A stretch of 14,316 nt of DNA from Pseudomonas sp. GTDB taxonomy: Bacteria > Pseudomonadota > Gammaproteobacteria > Pseudomonadales > Pseudomonadaceae. The position numbers were made by a program, and so were the translations under genes. The DNA lies in assembly GCA_030654635.1 (NCBI GenBank), contig JAURXE010000725.1, positions 1 to 14,316 on the forward strand, read 5' to 3'. Positions 1 to 8,063 of the stretch are shown piece after piece (position 1 is the first letter of the stretch; every line of letters begins with the position of its first letter). Below the pieces are notes generated by a model. That model searched no databases and was not told the DNA's origin. It worked only from the letters and a program-made list of their open reading frames with translations.

Positions 1-468
1 GACCTTGAGCGCCTCGGCCTGTTGCGCCGCGCTTAGCCACAGACTGTTAAGCACCACGCCTTGGGCCTTGGGTGCCAGCACCTCACGCAGGCGCTCGGCA
101 CTCAAGGCCTTGGGTTCTTGGAGAAAAGGCACTATGTCGTGCTGCAGTTTTTTGCCGTAGACCTGCTCGATCAGGGTGGCCGCCTCGGCCGCGACCAAGG
201 CCTCTAAATCCTGACTATTGGCCGGCGTCAGCTCGGCTTCCACCTCGCGCGCCAGCAGGTAGTTCTCCACCAGGCCCTGGCGCAGCTTGGCCTTATCGGT
301 ATTGAATTTGATTCGGGTCAGCGCCTGCTCGAGCAAGCCAATGCTCTTGCCCGGCAGCACTGCGCCATTGATCCGTAGATCCTGCGCGGCGCTGGCCGGC
401 AGGCCGAAGCCCACCAGCCAGACCGCCAGCAATCCACTGCACGCTGCACGCCGCAATGGCTTAGCCAC
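1..468 (-). CDS. Exported protein, probable periplasmic peptidyl-prolyl isomerase (SurA/parvulin-like), C-terminus cut by window edge
   Basis: An open frame of 156 codons runs off the left edge without a stop. It begins with a GTG at 468, one base after the stop of the phospholipase gene, with AAGG directly beside it and G-rich sequence further upstream. The N-terminus is a classic Sec signal peptide: a basic MAKPLRRA start, a hydrophobic stretch at residues 12-24, and a probable cleavage after ASA near residue 28. The mature part opens with DLRINGAVLPGKSIGLLEQA and continues as an alpha-helical region (residues about 55-80, LRQGLVENYLLAREVEAEL). This resembles the N-terminal chaperone segment of SurA/PpiD-type isomerases, where a helix ending in LLxxEA precedes the parvulin domain. 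The parvulin domain itself is not in the window, so the enzyme call is an inference. The near-zero gap to plcB argues for co-transcription and translational coupling. It could equally be an uncharacterised periplasmic protein. Confidence 0.6.
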   Translation of the reverse strand, partial: MAKPLRRAACSGLLAVWLVGFGLPASAAQDLRINGAVLPGKSIGLLEQALTRIKFNTDKAKLRQGLVENYLLAREVEAELTPANSQDLEALVAAEAATLIEQVYGKKLQHDIVPFLQEPKALSAERLREVLAPKAQGVVLNSLWLSAAQQAEALKV

Positions 469-469
469 C

Positions 470-1459
470 TTAGAGACCGCCCTGACCATAGAAGTTATTG
501 GCACCCTTGGTCAGCACTGTGGCGGTCAAGGCAATCGACTCCGGAATCAACTCCTTGGCCACCCGCAAGCGGGTCGCGTAGCTGGTGTCATACAGCGGCT
601 CAGGGTGCTGATAAGCGACCTGGGCGGTCTGGGTCAGCAGGTCGCGCACCGGCTTCTGGGCATCGTACTGACCGATCAGGTTGGCCACCGCCACCGGGTT
701 GTTCAGCCGTTCGCTGGCGTAGTGGTCATCGACCCAGCCTTCCCAGCTGGAATGGCCGTTGGCCGAGGTGATCCAGGTGTGGTGCGGCTGCGCCACGTCG
801 CCGGTGGCATGCAGGGCGAAGCCTATGGTCTGCAGCGAAGGCGCGGCCTTGAACTGGTCGAACCAGTACTTGGCCAGGTTGTCGATCGGCTGGAAGGCGG
901 CGACCTGGAAGTCATCGTAATGCTGATACCAGTTCGAGCTGCTGCCCTGACGGTAATGCGCCTCGGTGCTGTCGTAGTCGGAGGTTTTCAGGCCACGGTT
1001 GTACAGGTAGACCATGGCGTACCAGTCGACGTCGCCGCTCCAGGTGCCGTCAACCTTGTGGTAGCGGTAGTCGTAGCCACCGCGGTCGTTACCATGGCTA
1101 TCGGCCTGGCGGCCCATGTTGATGAAGTGCCAGTAGGAGGTGTAGTTGACCAAAGAGGCGGCGGCACCCGCCACCGGCGCATGCTCGTAGCCGATCCACC
1201 AACCGCCCAGGCGCGTGTCCTTGAAGTCGTCGACGTCATAGGCCGCCTGGCCGAGGATTTCCCCGGCCTTAGCTTCGCTGCCCGCGGCATTGACGTAGAA
1301 CTGATAGGCCCGGCGCATCTCCGCCGTGGCCGAGGCCGAGTTCATAAAGGCCAGGGCGTCTTTGACGATGTTCTTGTGGGTGGGTTGTGACCAGGCAGCG
1401 GCTTGCCCCGCAGAAAATGCCAGGCCTAGACCAGCTAACAGAAGTACGCGTTTTTTCAT
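470..1459 (-). CDS. plcB: Secreted zinc-dependent phospholipase C (Zn_dep_PLPC / S1-P1 nuclease fold), PlcB-like
   Basis: The product is 329 aa. Residues 1-22 are a signal peptide (MKKRVLLLAG start, AAA before the cut), leaving Trp23 as the mature N-terminus. In this family the free amino group and carbonyl of that Trp bind zinc. Other likely ligands are visible in order: His28, an Asp in DVDDFKD (75-81), His111 in YWHF, then HATGDVAQPHH giving His217, Asp221 and His227 with the +4/+10 spacing seen in Bacillus cereus PC-PLC, and His236-x3-Glu240. The enzyme should hydrolyse phospholipid head groups outside the cytoplasm. P. aeruginosa PlcB (PA0026, beside aroE) is the probable counterpart and is linked to twitching chemotaxis towards phosphatidylethanolamine. 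I chose the ATG at 1459 because upstream in-frame codons would displace the signal peptide. No strong Shine-Dalgarno is seen. A nuclease activity cannot be excluded from fold alone. Confidence 0.85.
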   Translation of the reverse strand: MKKRVLLLAGLGLAFSAGQAAAWSQPTHKNIVKDALAFMNSASATAEMRRAYQFYVNAAGSEAKAGEILGQAAYDVDDFKDTRLGGWWIGYEHAPVAGAAASLVNYTSYWHFINMGRQADSHGNDRGGYDYRYHKVDGTWSGDVDWYAMVYLYNRGLKTSDYDSTEAHYRQGSSSNWYQHYDDFQVAAFQPIDNLAKYWFDQFKAAPSLQTIGFALHATGDVAQPHHTWITSANGHSSWEGWVDDHYASERLNNPVAVANLIGQYDAQKPVRDLLTQTAQVAYQHPEPLYDTSYATRLRVAKELIPESIALTATVLTKGANNFYGQGGL

Positions 1460-1642
1460 GGTGGGGCGCTCTATTGTTTTTGGAGTGGCGCAGTATTCCC
1501 GGCGCATGAGACAGCGTAATTACTGTTTTGTTGCAGGCCGGCCCTCCATAAAACGCGCATGCGCCGACCAATCCCAGCCAACCAAAAGATGGGATAGACC
1601 AGACCAATGTTCCCCCCAGTAACACTCGTAATTTCGCCGGTA

Positions 1643-1670
1643 CCAGTGGCTCATTGATTAAAGCCACCGG
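1643..1670 (-). other. Hairpin downstream of the LysR regulator gene
   Basis: CCAGTGGCT (1643-1651) faces AGCCACCGG (1662-1670) across a 10-base loop. Read on the minus strand, the one imperfect position becomes a G-U wobble, so all nine pairs can form in RNA made from the regulator gene, whose stop is at 1721. No run of T follows on that strand, so it is not a textbook intrinsic terminator. It may mark a 3' end or be a Rho-assisted stop. The rest of the 261-base gap (1460-1720) holds the presumed plcB promoter region, but I see no convincing -35/-10 pair there. Confidence 0.3.
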
Positions 1671-1720
1671 AGTGCGGCGAGCCCGCCAAAGCCGCGCCGC
1701 AAATCCACCAGCAACAGGCT

Positions 1721-2641
1721 TCAGCCCGCCTTGTCTGGCAGACTCAGTTCGGACTGGACCCAGTCGACAAAACACTGGACCAGCCGCTGGCGGCGTTTAC
1801 GCTCAGGCAGAACCAGGTAATAACCCAACGTCGAACTCGCCACACCACTGCAAACCTGGCACAGCAACTCTTGGGCAAGCAGGTCATCTATCAGGTAACG
1901 CCAGCCGATTGCCACCCCCTGACCGGCAATCGCCGCCTGAATCAGCAGGGTGTAGTTGTCAAAGCGCAGCAGCCCAGAACTGGGCACCTCGGCGATCCCC
2001 AGCGCAGGGAACAAAGCACTCCAGTCAAACCAGCCTGAGCAGCTTTCAGGCCGAAGGTGCAGCAAGGGCAACGTCACTAACTCGGCCGCCGGCAGCGGTA
2101 ACTGCTGACCCTTGAGCAGCTGCGGACTGCACACCGGAAAAACCTCCTCGCGAAACAGCAAATGCGCTTCGCCGTGCTTGAAACGCCCATCGCCAAAGGC
2201 AATCGCCACGTCGATTTCCGACGACAACAGCCTGAAATCACGGGTGCCGGTAATCAGGCTGACATCCACATCCGGATAGGCCTGATGAAAGCGGGGCAGG
2301 CGCGGCATCAGCCAATAAGCGGCGAATGCGAAGTCGGTGGCCACCTGCAGGACCTCATGCTGCGAACGCGCGGTGACCGCGGCAAGACCGGCATCCAAGG
2401 TATTCAGCCCCTCCTGCGTATAACGCAGCAGCAACTCGCCGGCTTCAGTAAGGTTAATGCCCCGGTAAACCCGGTCGAACAGGCGAGTGCTCAGCTGCTG
2501 CTCAAGGCGTTTGATCTGCTGACTGATCGCCGGCTGACTACTGCCCAGCTCGACCGCTGCCGCGGTAAAACTCAGCTGGCGGGCGGCCGACTCGAACACC
2601 CGCAGGCTGTCCAGGGACACTCCCTCGATTCGCCTTAGCAT
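1721..2641 (-). CDS. betR: LysR-type transcriptional regulator of choline sulfate utilisation (BetR-type)
   Basis: The product is 306 aa, the normal LysR length. The N-terminal winged helix-turn-helix is clear at residues about 9-68 (LDSLRVFESAARQLSFTAAA, then SSQPAISQQIKRLEQQL and LFDR), followed by a linker helix and the two-lobed effector domain (residues about 92-295). The effector domain contains DVAIAFGDGRF and GQGVAIGWRYLI, both typical of the family. The gene is divergent from the choline sulfatase gene with 111 bases between, the classic arrangement of a LysR regulator and its target. In Pseudomonas and rhizobia a LysR gene beside betC is annotated as the choline-sulfate-utilisation regulator, so the effector is probably choline sulfate or choline. 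The ATG at 2641 has no good ribosome site; a GTG at residue 8 is a possible alternative start that would keep the whole DNA-binding domain. Confidence 0.8.
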   Translation of the reverse strand: MLRRIEGVSLDSLRVFESAARQLSFTAAAVELGSSQPAISQQIKRLEQQLSTRLFDRVYRGINLTEAGELLLRYTQEGLNTLDAGLAAVTARSQHEVLQVATDFAFAAYWLMPRLPRFHQAYPDVDVSLITGTRDFRLLSSEIDVAIAFGDGRFKHGEAHLLFREEVFPVCSPQLLKGQQLPLPAAELVTLPLLHLRPESCSGWFDWSALFPALGIAEVPSSGLLRFDNYTLLIQAAIAGQGVAIGWRYLIDDLLAQELLCQVCSGVASSTLGYYLVLPERKRRQRLVQCFVDWVQSELSLPDKAG

Positions 2642-2659
2642 AATCTGTGCTTATCCAAG

Positions 2660-2670
2660 CTATGTATTCC
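2660..2670 (+). promoter_or_regulatory. Candidate regulator half-operator, copy 1 (CTATGTATTCC)
   Basis: CTATGTATTCC lies 18 bases in front of the regulator start. It matches 10 of 11 bases to the complement of the motif at 2739-2749 (CTATGTTTTCC on the minus strand). Two near-identical inverted copies at the two edges of a divergent LysR/target intergenic region suggest binding sites, with this copy suited to autoregulation of the regulator gene. The sequence similarity is seen directly; the role is inferred. Confidence 0.4.
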
Positions 2671-2735
2671 TGGCAGGTTTACGCGATTTTATTTTGGTCA
2701 GATGATCGAGCCAGCACTCTCGCATAAATTTTCTA

Positions 2736-2749
2736 TATGGAAAACATAG
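2736..2749 (+). promoter_or_regulatory. Candidate LysR box in front of betC (TATG-N5-CATA)
   Basis: TATGGAAAACATA (2736-2748) has perfect 4-base arms, TATG and CATA, around a 5-base centre, so it fits the T-N11-A LysR box. It ends only 4 bases before the betC start, so binding there would more naturally block than activate, unless it is one arm of a larger looped complex with the copy at 2660. The 11-base minus-strand reading CTATGTTTTCC (2749-2739) repeats the other copy with one mismatch. Confidence 0.4.
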
Positions 2750-2752
2750 GCC

Positions 2753-4261
2753 ATGACGCGTCCTAACATCCTCTTCATCATGGCCGACCAAATGGCTGCA
2801 CCGATGCTGCCACTGCATAATCCGTCCTCCCCCATCAAAATGCCCAACCTCTCGCGCCTCGCCGCCAGTGCGGTGGTGTTTGATGCGGCCTACTGTAATA
2901 GCCCGCTATGCGCACCCTCGCGGTTTACCCTGGTCAGCGGTCAACTGCCGAGCAAGATCGGCGCCTATGACAATGCCGCCGACTTTCCCGCCGACGTACC
3001 GACCTACGCTCACTACCTGCGCAACCTCGGCTACAAGACTGCGCTGTCCGGCAAGATGCACTTTTGCGGCCCGGACCAGTTACACGGTTACGAAGAGCGT
3101 CTGACCAGCGACATCTATCCGGCCGACTATGGCTGGGCCGTGAACTGGGACGAACCACTGGTGCGCCAGAGCTGGTACCACAATATGTCTTCAGTGCTGC
3201 AGGCTGGCCCCTGCGTGCGCACCAACCAACTGGACTTCGACGAAGAGGTGGTATTCAAGGCCCAGCAATACCTGTTCGATCATGTGCGCGACGCTGAGCC
3301 GCAGCCGTTCTGCCTGACCGTATCCATGACCCATCCACACGACCCTTACTGCATTCCCAAACCATTCTGGGACCTGTACAGCGATGACGACATTGAGCTG
3401 CCACGGGTGCAACTGCAGCAGCAACAGCAAGACCCGCACTCACAACGCCTGCTCAAGGTCTACGACCTGTGGGACAAGCCCCTGCCGCCCGCTAAAATCC
3501 GCGACGCACGCCGCGCCTATTTCGGAGCGTGCAGCTATATCGACAGCAACATCGGCAAACTCCTGCAAACCCTCGAGGAAACTGGGTTAGCCGACAACAC
3601 CGTGATCATCTTCTCCGGCGATCATGGCGACATGCTTGGCGAGCGCGGCCTCTGGTACAAGATGCACTGGTTCGAGATGGCCGCACGCGTGCCATTGCTG
3701 GTCTATGCACCGCAGCAATTTACCGCCAAACGGGTGGGCGCCGCAGTCTCTACCGCCGACCTGCTACCCACGCTGGTCGAGCTGGCGGGAGGTACGCTGC
3801 AAGCCGATCTAGCCTTGGATGGCCGTTCATTACTGGGCCATCTGCAAGGCAATGGCGGGCATGACGAAGTGTTCGGTGAATATATGGCCGAAGGCAGCAT
3901 CGGCCCATTGATGATGATTCGCCGTGGTCAGCACAAATTCATCTACTCCGAGCAAGACCCTTGCCTGTTATTTAACCTGCACACCGACCCGGATGAGCTA
4001 GCTGATCTCAGCCAGTCACTAGAGCATCGAGCGCTGTTCGAAGCGCTGCTCGCCGAGGCTCGCGCCAAGTGGAATCTTCCTGCGATTCATCAACAGGTGC
4101 TGGCCAGTCAGCGCCGCCGCCGCTTCGTGGCCCAGGCCCTGAGCCGCGGTACGCTGAAAAGCTGGGACCACCAGCCGATGGTCGACGCCAGCCAGCAATA
4201 CATGCGCAACCATATCGACCTAGACGATCTGGAACGGCGCGCCCGTTATCCACAGCCCTAA
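2753..4261 (+). CDS. betC: Choline sulfatase
   Basis: The product is 502 aa, close to the known family length. It should hydrolyse choline-O-sulfate to choline and sulfate in the cytoplasm; no signal peptide is present. The start RPNILFIMADQM carries the metal-binding Asp12. The sulfatase signature LCAPSRFTLVSG places Cys53 as the residue matured to formylglycine, with Arg57 beside it. GKMHFCGPDQLHGYE supplies a conserved Lys/His pair, SGDHGDMLGERG gives metal ligands Asp290 and His291, and KMHW (Lys303, His305) follows. The tail QRRRRFVAQAL...SWDHQP resembles the choline-sulfatase C-terminal domain, which separates it from general arylsulfatases. A run of five glutamines (VQLQQQQQD, near residue 222) is a small local oddity. 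The ATG at 2753 has only a weak site (ATAGG). The gene for a choline-binding protein follows 61 bases later, probably in the same transcript. The choline would feed glycine betaine synthesis or catabolism. Confidence 0.95.
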   Translation: MTRPNILFIMADQMAAPMLPLHNPSSPIKMPNLSRLAASAVVFDAAYCNSPLCAPSRFTLVSGQLPSKIGAYDNAADFPADVPTYAHYLRNLGYKTALSGKMHFCGPDQLHGYEERLTSDIYPADYGWAVNWDEPLVRQSWYHNMSSVLQAGPCVRTNQLDFDEEVVFKAQQYLFDHVRDAEPQPFCLTVSMTHPHDPYCIPKPFWDLYSDDDIELPRVQLQQQQQDPHSQRLLKVYDLWDKPLPPAKIRDARRAYFGACSYIDSNIGKLLQTLEETGLADNTVIIFSGDHGDMLGERGLWYKMHWFEMAARVPLLVYAPQQFTAKRVGAAVSTADLLPTLVELAGGTLQADLALDGRSLLGHLQGNGGHDEVFGEYMAEGSIGPLMMIRRGQHKFIYSEQDPCLLFNLHTDPDELADLSQSLEHRALFEALLAEARAKWNLPAIHQQVLASQRRRRFVAQALSRGTLKSWDHQPMVDASQQYMRNHIDLDDLERRARYPQP

Positions 4262-4322
4262 CGCCAGCCGAAGCAACGCGCTTGGTGCGCTCTTGCAGCC
4301 GATAACCTGAGGAAAGAACGAC

Positions 4323-5246
4323 ATGAAGAGATCAAACACACTTCTGCTGGGCGGCTTGCTGCTCGCCACCACGCTCCAGGCCTTGGCCGAAGACTCCAGT
4401 TGCAACACCGTGAGGATGGCCGATCCAGGCTGGAGCGATATTGCCGTGACCAACAGCGTGACCGCTTTCCTGCTGGAGGGCATGGGTTATCAGGCGCGGA
4501 TCGAGACCCTGGCAGTACCGATCATCTTCGGTGGCCTGGAAGCGGGTCTGGTGGACGTCTTCCTCGGCAACTGGATGCCGGCCCAACAGAGCTACTATGA
4601 CAAGTTCGTTGCCAACGGTCAGGTGGTGAAGCTGGCGCAGAATCTGGAAGGCACCGAGTACACCCTGGCAGTGCCCAGCTATGTGTGGGACGCCGGGGTG
4701 CATAACTTCGCCGACCTAAGCAAATTCGCCGACAAGTTCAACAAGAAGCTCTACGGCATCGGCTCCGGCGCCCCGGCAAACCAGTCGCTGCAGCAAATCA
4801 TCGGTAAGAACGAGTTCGACCTCGGGCAGTGGAAACTGGTGGAATCCAGCGAGCAGGCGATGCTCTCGGAAGTCGGCCGCGCCGTGAAACGCCAGCGGTT
4901 CATCGCCTTCCTTGGCTGGACCCCGCACCCAATGAATGCGCAGTTCGATATGCACTATTTGAAGGGTGGCGAGGCCTATTTCGGCGCCAGCGGAACCGTC
5001 AACACCCTGACCCGCAAGGGCTATGCCGAGACCTGCCCGAACGTCAACAAACTGCTCAGCAACCTGCGTTTCACCCAGGCGATGGAGAACGGCATCATGG
5101 GCCAGGTAGCAGACAAAAAAGGCAGTACCGACAAAGCGGTGAAGGCCTGGATCACCGCGAATCCGCAGGTCCTCGATCAGTGGTTGAGCGGGGTCAAGAC
5201 CAAGGATGGCGCCGATGCGCGGCCGGCGGTTATAGCCCAGCTCTAA
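4323..5246 (+). CDS. choX: Choline ABC transporter periplasmic substrate-binding protein (ChoX/BetX family)
   Basis: The product is 307 aa with a Sec signal peptide (residues 1-22, cut after ALA). AGGAAAG lies at proper distance before the ATG. The residues forming the aromatic cage for the trimethylammonium group in Sinorhizobium ChoX can be picked out with one constant offset: Trp37 and Asp39 (DPGWSD), Trp84 (GNWMPAQ), Tyr113 (GTEYTLAVP) and Trp199 (LGWTPHPMN). Asn153 in SGAPANQ may complete the site. Cys27 and Cys238 could form a disulfide. This argues strongly for binding choline or a close analogue. No permease or ATPase gene follows; the next gene is on the opposite strand. In Pseudomonas several such orphan binding proteins (BetX, CaiX, CbcX) share one Cbc permease, which would explain the gap. 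Proximity to betC leaves open choline sulfate as ligand. Confidence 0.88.
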   Translation: MKRSNTLLLGGLLLATTLQALAEDSSCNTVRMADPGWSDIAVTNSVTAFLLEGMGYQARIETLAVPIIFGGLEAGLVDVFLGNWMPAQQSYYDKFVANGQVVKLAQNLEGTEYTLAVPSYVWDAGVHNFADLSKFADKFNKKLYGIGSGAPANQSLQQIIGKNEFDLGQWKLVESSEQAMLSEVGRAVKRQRFIAFLGWTPHPMNAQFDMHYLKGGEAYFGASGTVNTLTRKGYAETCPNVNKLLSNLRFTQAMENGIMGQVADKKGSTDKAVKAWITANPQVLDQWLSGVKTKDGADARPAVIAQL

Positions 5247-5314
5247 GCGGCGAATCGACAACCAGCGGTACGCCGACTCGGCGCGGCGCCATATCGGCTC
5301 TAACGCGGAGTTCT

Positions 5315-5432
5315 GGTAATACGCCTGACCTTGATTGCTCTAGGACCGCAGCCTGAACCTGTACGGGCAATGGTGATGGAGCAGCGGCATAACTCGAGGC
5401 GTTACAGGCACAGGCCGGGTTAGCGTATTACC
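5315..5432. repeat. 10-bp inverted repeat spanning the choX-aroE gap
   Basis: GGTAATACGC (5315-5324) is repeated inverted as GCGTATTACC (5423-5432), with 98 bases between. The right copy covers the stop codon of aroE. The match does not extend well beyond 10 bases. The 181-base gap 5247-5427 between these convergent genes has no other structure I can name and no hairpin followed by T or A tracts. The repeat may be chance or a scar of the insertion that brought in the choline genes. Confidence 0.25.
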
Positions 5433-6246
5433 CCAGCTGCCGGCGCAACTCGGCCAACACTGGCGCCGAGTCTGGTCGCACACCGCGCCAGAGCATAAAG
5501 GCCTCGGCCGCTTGCTCGACCAACATACCTAGGCCATCGAGGGTGACCGCCGCGCCATGCATGGCGGCCCACTGATTGAAGGCGGTGGGTTCCTTGCTAT
5601 ACATCATGTCGTAGCAGAGTGTGTGGCCGGGCTGGATCAGGCTGGCGGCGATCGGCGGCAGCTCACCGGCCAGGCTGGCGGACGTGCCATTGATGATCAG
5701 ATCGACCGACTCATCCAGCCAGTCAAAGCTGCTGGCCATCACCGGGCCGAGATCGGCGAACTCATGGGCCAGTTGCTCGGCCTTGGCCACCGTGCGATTG
5801 GCAATCACCAACGCCGCCGGTTGTTCGGCCAGCAACGGTTCGAGCACCCCACGCACCGCGCCACCGGCGCCGAGCAGCAAGATGCGTTTACCCGCTAGGC
5901 TCAGCCCGGCATTCACGCAGAGATCGCGCACCAGCCCGGCGCCGTCGGTGTTGTCGCCGAGCAGACGACCGTCATCCAGTTTGCTCAGGGTATTCACCGC
6001 GCCAGCCCGTTCCGCCCGGGCGCTTAGCTGGTCGGCCAGACGAAACGCCTGCTCCTTGAACGGCACAGTGACATTGGCGCCGCGGCCCGTGACGAAGAAG
6101 GCGCGAGCAAAACCGACGAAATCTTCCAGTGGGGCCAACAGCGGCTCGTAGCTGAGCAGCTGGCCGGTTTGCGCGGCAAACAGGCGGTGAATCAGCGGCG
6201 ATTTGCTGTGGCCGATGGGGTTGCCGAATACGCCGTAGTGGTCCAT
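5428..6246 (-). CDS. aroE: Shikimate dehydrogenase (NADP)
   Basis: The product is 272 aa, the usual size. It reduces 3-dehydroshikimate to shikimate in aromatic amino acid synthesis. The shikimate site is seen in [12 protein letters not shown] (Ser14, Ser16), NVTVPFK (Lys64), AVNTL (Asn85) and DNTDGAG (Asp101). The NADP fold follows with [10 protein letters not shown] (about 125-133) and IANRT. The C-terminal [15 protein letters not shown] motif is intact. I chose the ATG at 6246 because it has TAAGGATG ten bases upstream and gives the standard [17 protein letters not shown] start; an upstream TTG at 6267 is less likely. hemF lies upstream on the same strand, separated by a REP pair, as in P. 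aeruginosa where the two genes are neighbours. Confidence 0.96.
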   Translation of the reverse strand: MDHYGVFGNPIGHSKSPLIHRLFAAQTGQLLSYEPLLAPLEDFVGFARAFFVTGRGANVTVPFKEQAFRLADQLSARAERAGAVNTLSKLDDGRLLGDNTDGAGLVRDLCVNAGLSLAGKRILLLGAGGAVRGVLEPLLAEQPAALVIANRTVAKAEQLAHEFADLGPVMASSFDWLDESVDLIINGTSASLAGELPPIAASLIQPGHTLCYDMMYSKEPTAFNQWAAMHGAAVTLDGLGMLVEQAAEAFMLWRGVRPDSAPVLAELRRQLG

Positions 6247-6281
6247 GAGGTGAGCATCCTTAATCAAACAATGGTGGCCAA

Positions 6282-6347
6282 GTAGGAGGGGCTTTAGCCG
6301 CGAGCGTTTCCCGCGCCATCGCAGATCGCGGCTAAAGCCCCTCCTAC
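6282..6347. repeat. Inverted pair of Pseudomonas REP elements
   Basis: The 22-base arm at 6282-6303 begins GTAGGAGGGGCTTTAGCC and ends in GCGA. Its exact reverse complement lies at 6326-6347, with a 22-base loop between. All 22 pairs match. GTAGGAG plus a GC-rich palindromic core is the hallmark of Pseudomonas REP sequences, and an inverted couple like this is the unit mobilised by RAYT (TnpA-REP) transposases. It sits in the 117-base space between hemF and aroE, where the folded RNA could protect the hemF 3' end or reduce read-through into aroE. No second copy is visible in the window. Confidence 0.85.
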
Positions 6348-6363
6348 AAAGGCAGCAGAAATA

Positions 6364-7287
<924 letters not shown>

Positions 7288-7461
7288 TTAATTAACGCGC
7301 CATGCCGCAGCGCTTACGAAGTACAGGAAAGGGCCGGGCGCTGGCGCAAACTCAAGCATTGCGGCAGGCGGCGAAACGGCGCCCAGCATAGCATTAGCGC
7401 GGCCCGCAGCGCCGTTGCGGCAGATCAAGCTTTGCGCAAACAAGGGCGACCGGGCAGCGCT

Positions 7462-8019
7462 TTACGCCGGCCGGAGCACGGCGCCGGTGAGCAAATCGCG
7501 GATCTGACTGGGGTTTTTCCGCCCGCCCAAGGCGCCCGCGAGCACCTCGTCGAGTTGCCCGGCAAAGTACTGCTCGATCCGCAGCCGGGTCAGTGCCGGT
7601 GGCCGGCCGGCGGGGTTCGCCGAGGTCGACACCAGCGGCCCGGTCAGTGCGCAGAGGTCGCGCACCAGTGGATGATCGCTGACGCGCAGGGCGACATTCG
7701 GGTGTTTACCGACTATCCACTCTGGCAAGCGGTTCTGGTGCGGTACCAGCCAAGTGTTCGGCCCCGGCCAGGTGCTGGCCAGCTGGTCTTGCCAATTTTG
7801 CGGCAAATCGGCGAGCAGGAAATCAAACTGGCGAATGTTATCGGCCAGCAGAATCAGACCCTTTTCCACCGGACGCTGCTTGAGCGCCAGCAGCCGATAC
7901 ACCGCCGTACTGTCCCAGGGGTCGCAACCCAGGCCCCATACGGCCTCAGTGGGGTAGGCAATGACCCCACCCGCCCGCACCACTTGCGCCACTTGTTGCA
8001 CGCGCCAACTACTGAGCAT
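7462..8019 (-). CDS. tsaC: L-threonylcarbamoyladenylate synthase (TsaC/YrdC)
   Basis: The product is 185 aa, the size of short TsaC proteins lacking the Sua5 C-terminal domain. It makes threonylcarbamoyl-AMP from threonine, bicarbonate and ATP for the t6A modification at position 37 of ANN-decoding tRNAs. The single YrdC domain shows [14 protein letters not shown] (about 21-34), [12 protein letters not shown] (about 47-58), [18 protein letters not shown] and STSANPAG. I placed the start at the ATG at 8019, preceded by GGAG eight bases away. An open frame extends 26 codons further upstream, but it crosses a hairpin repeat and has no family similarity. dprA ends 87 bases upstream on the same strand, the gene order known from Pseudomonas. 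Confidence 0.95.
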   Translation of the reverse strand: MLSSWRVQQVAQVVRAGGVIAYPTEAVWGLGCDPWDSTAVYRLLALKQRPVEKGLILLADNIRQFDFLLADLPQNWQDQLASTWPGPNTWLVPHQNRLPEWIVGKHPNVALRVSDHPLVRDLCALTGPLVSTSANPAGRPPALTRLRIEQYFAGQLDEVLAGALGGRKNPSQIRDLLTGAVLRPA

Positions 8020-8063
8020 TGTTTGACTCCGGATAAAAACTGCGCCCAGTGTAACGGCGGTAG

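Noticed and set aside
287..1390. Open frame of 367 codons on the plus strand opposite plcB
   Set aside because: It is the antisense shadow of a gene with signal peptide and zinc ligands; its protein has no recognisable domain.
1555..1564. 10-bp palindrome GCGCATGCGC, with GGCCGGCC close by
   Set aside because: GC-rich palindromes of this size are common in such DNA, and nothing nearby supports an operator role.
3411..3430. CAG/CAA run in betC as a possible repeat or frameshift site
   Set aside because: It encodes five glutamines in frame and the conserved sulfatase motifs continue on both sides, so the gene is intact.
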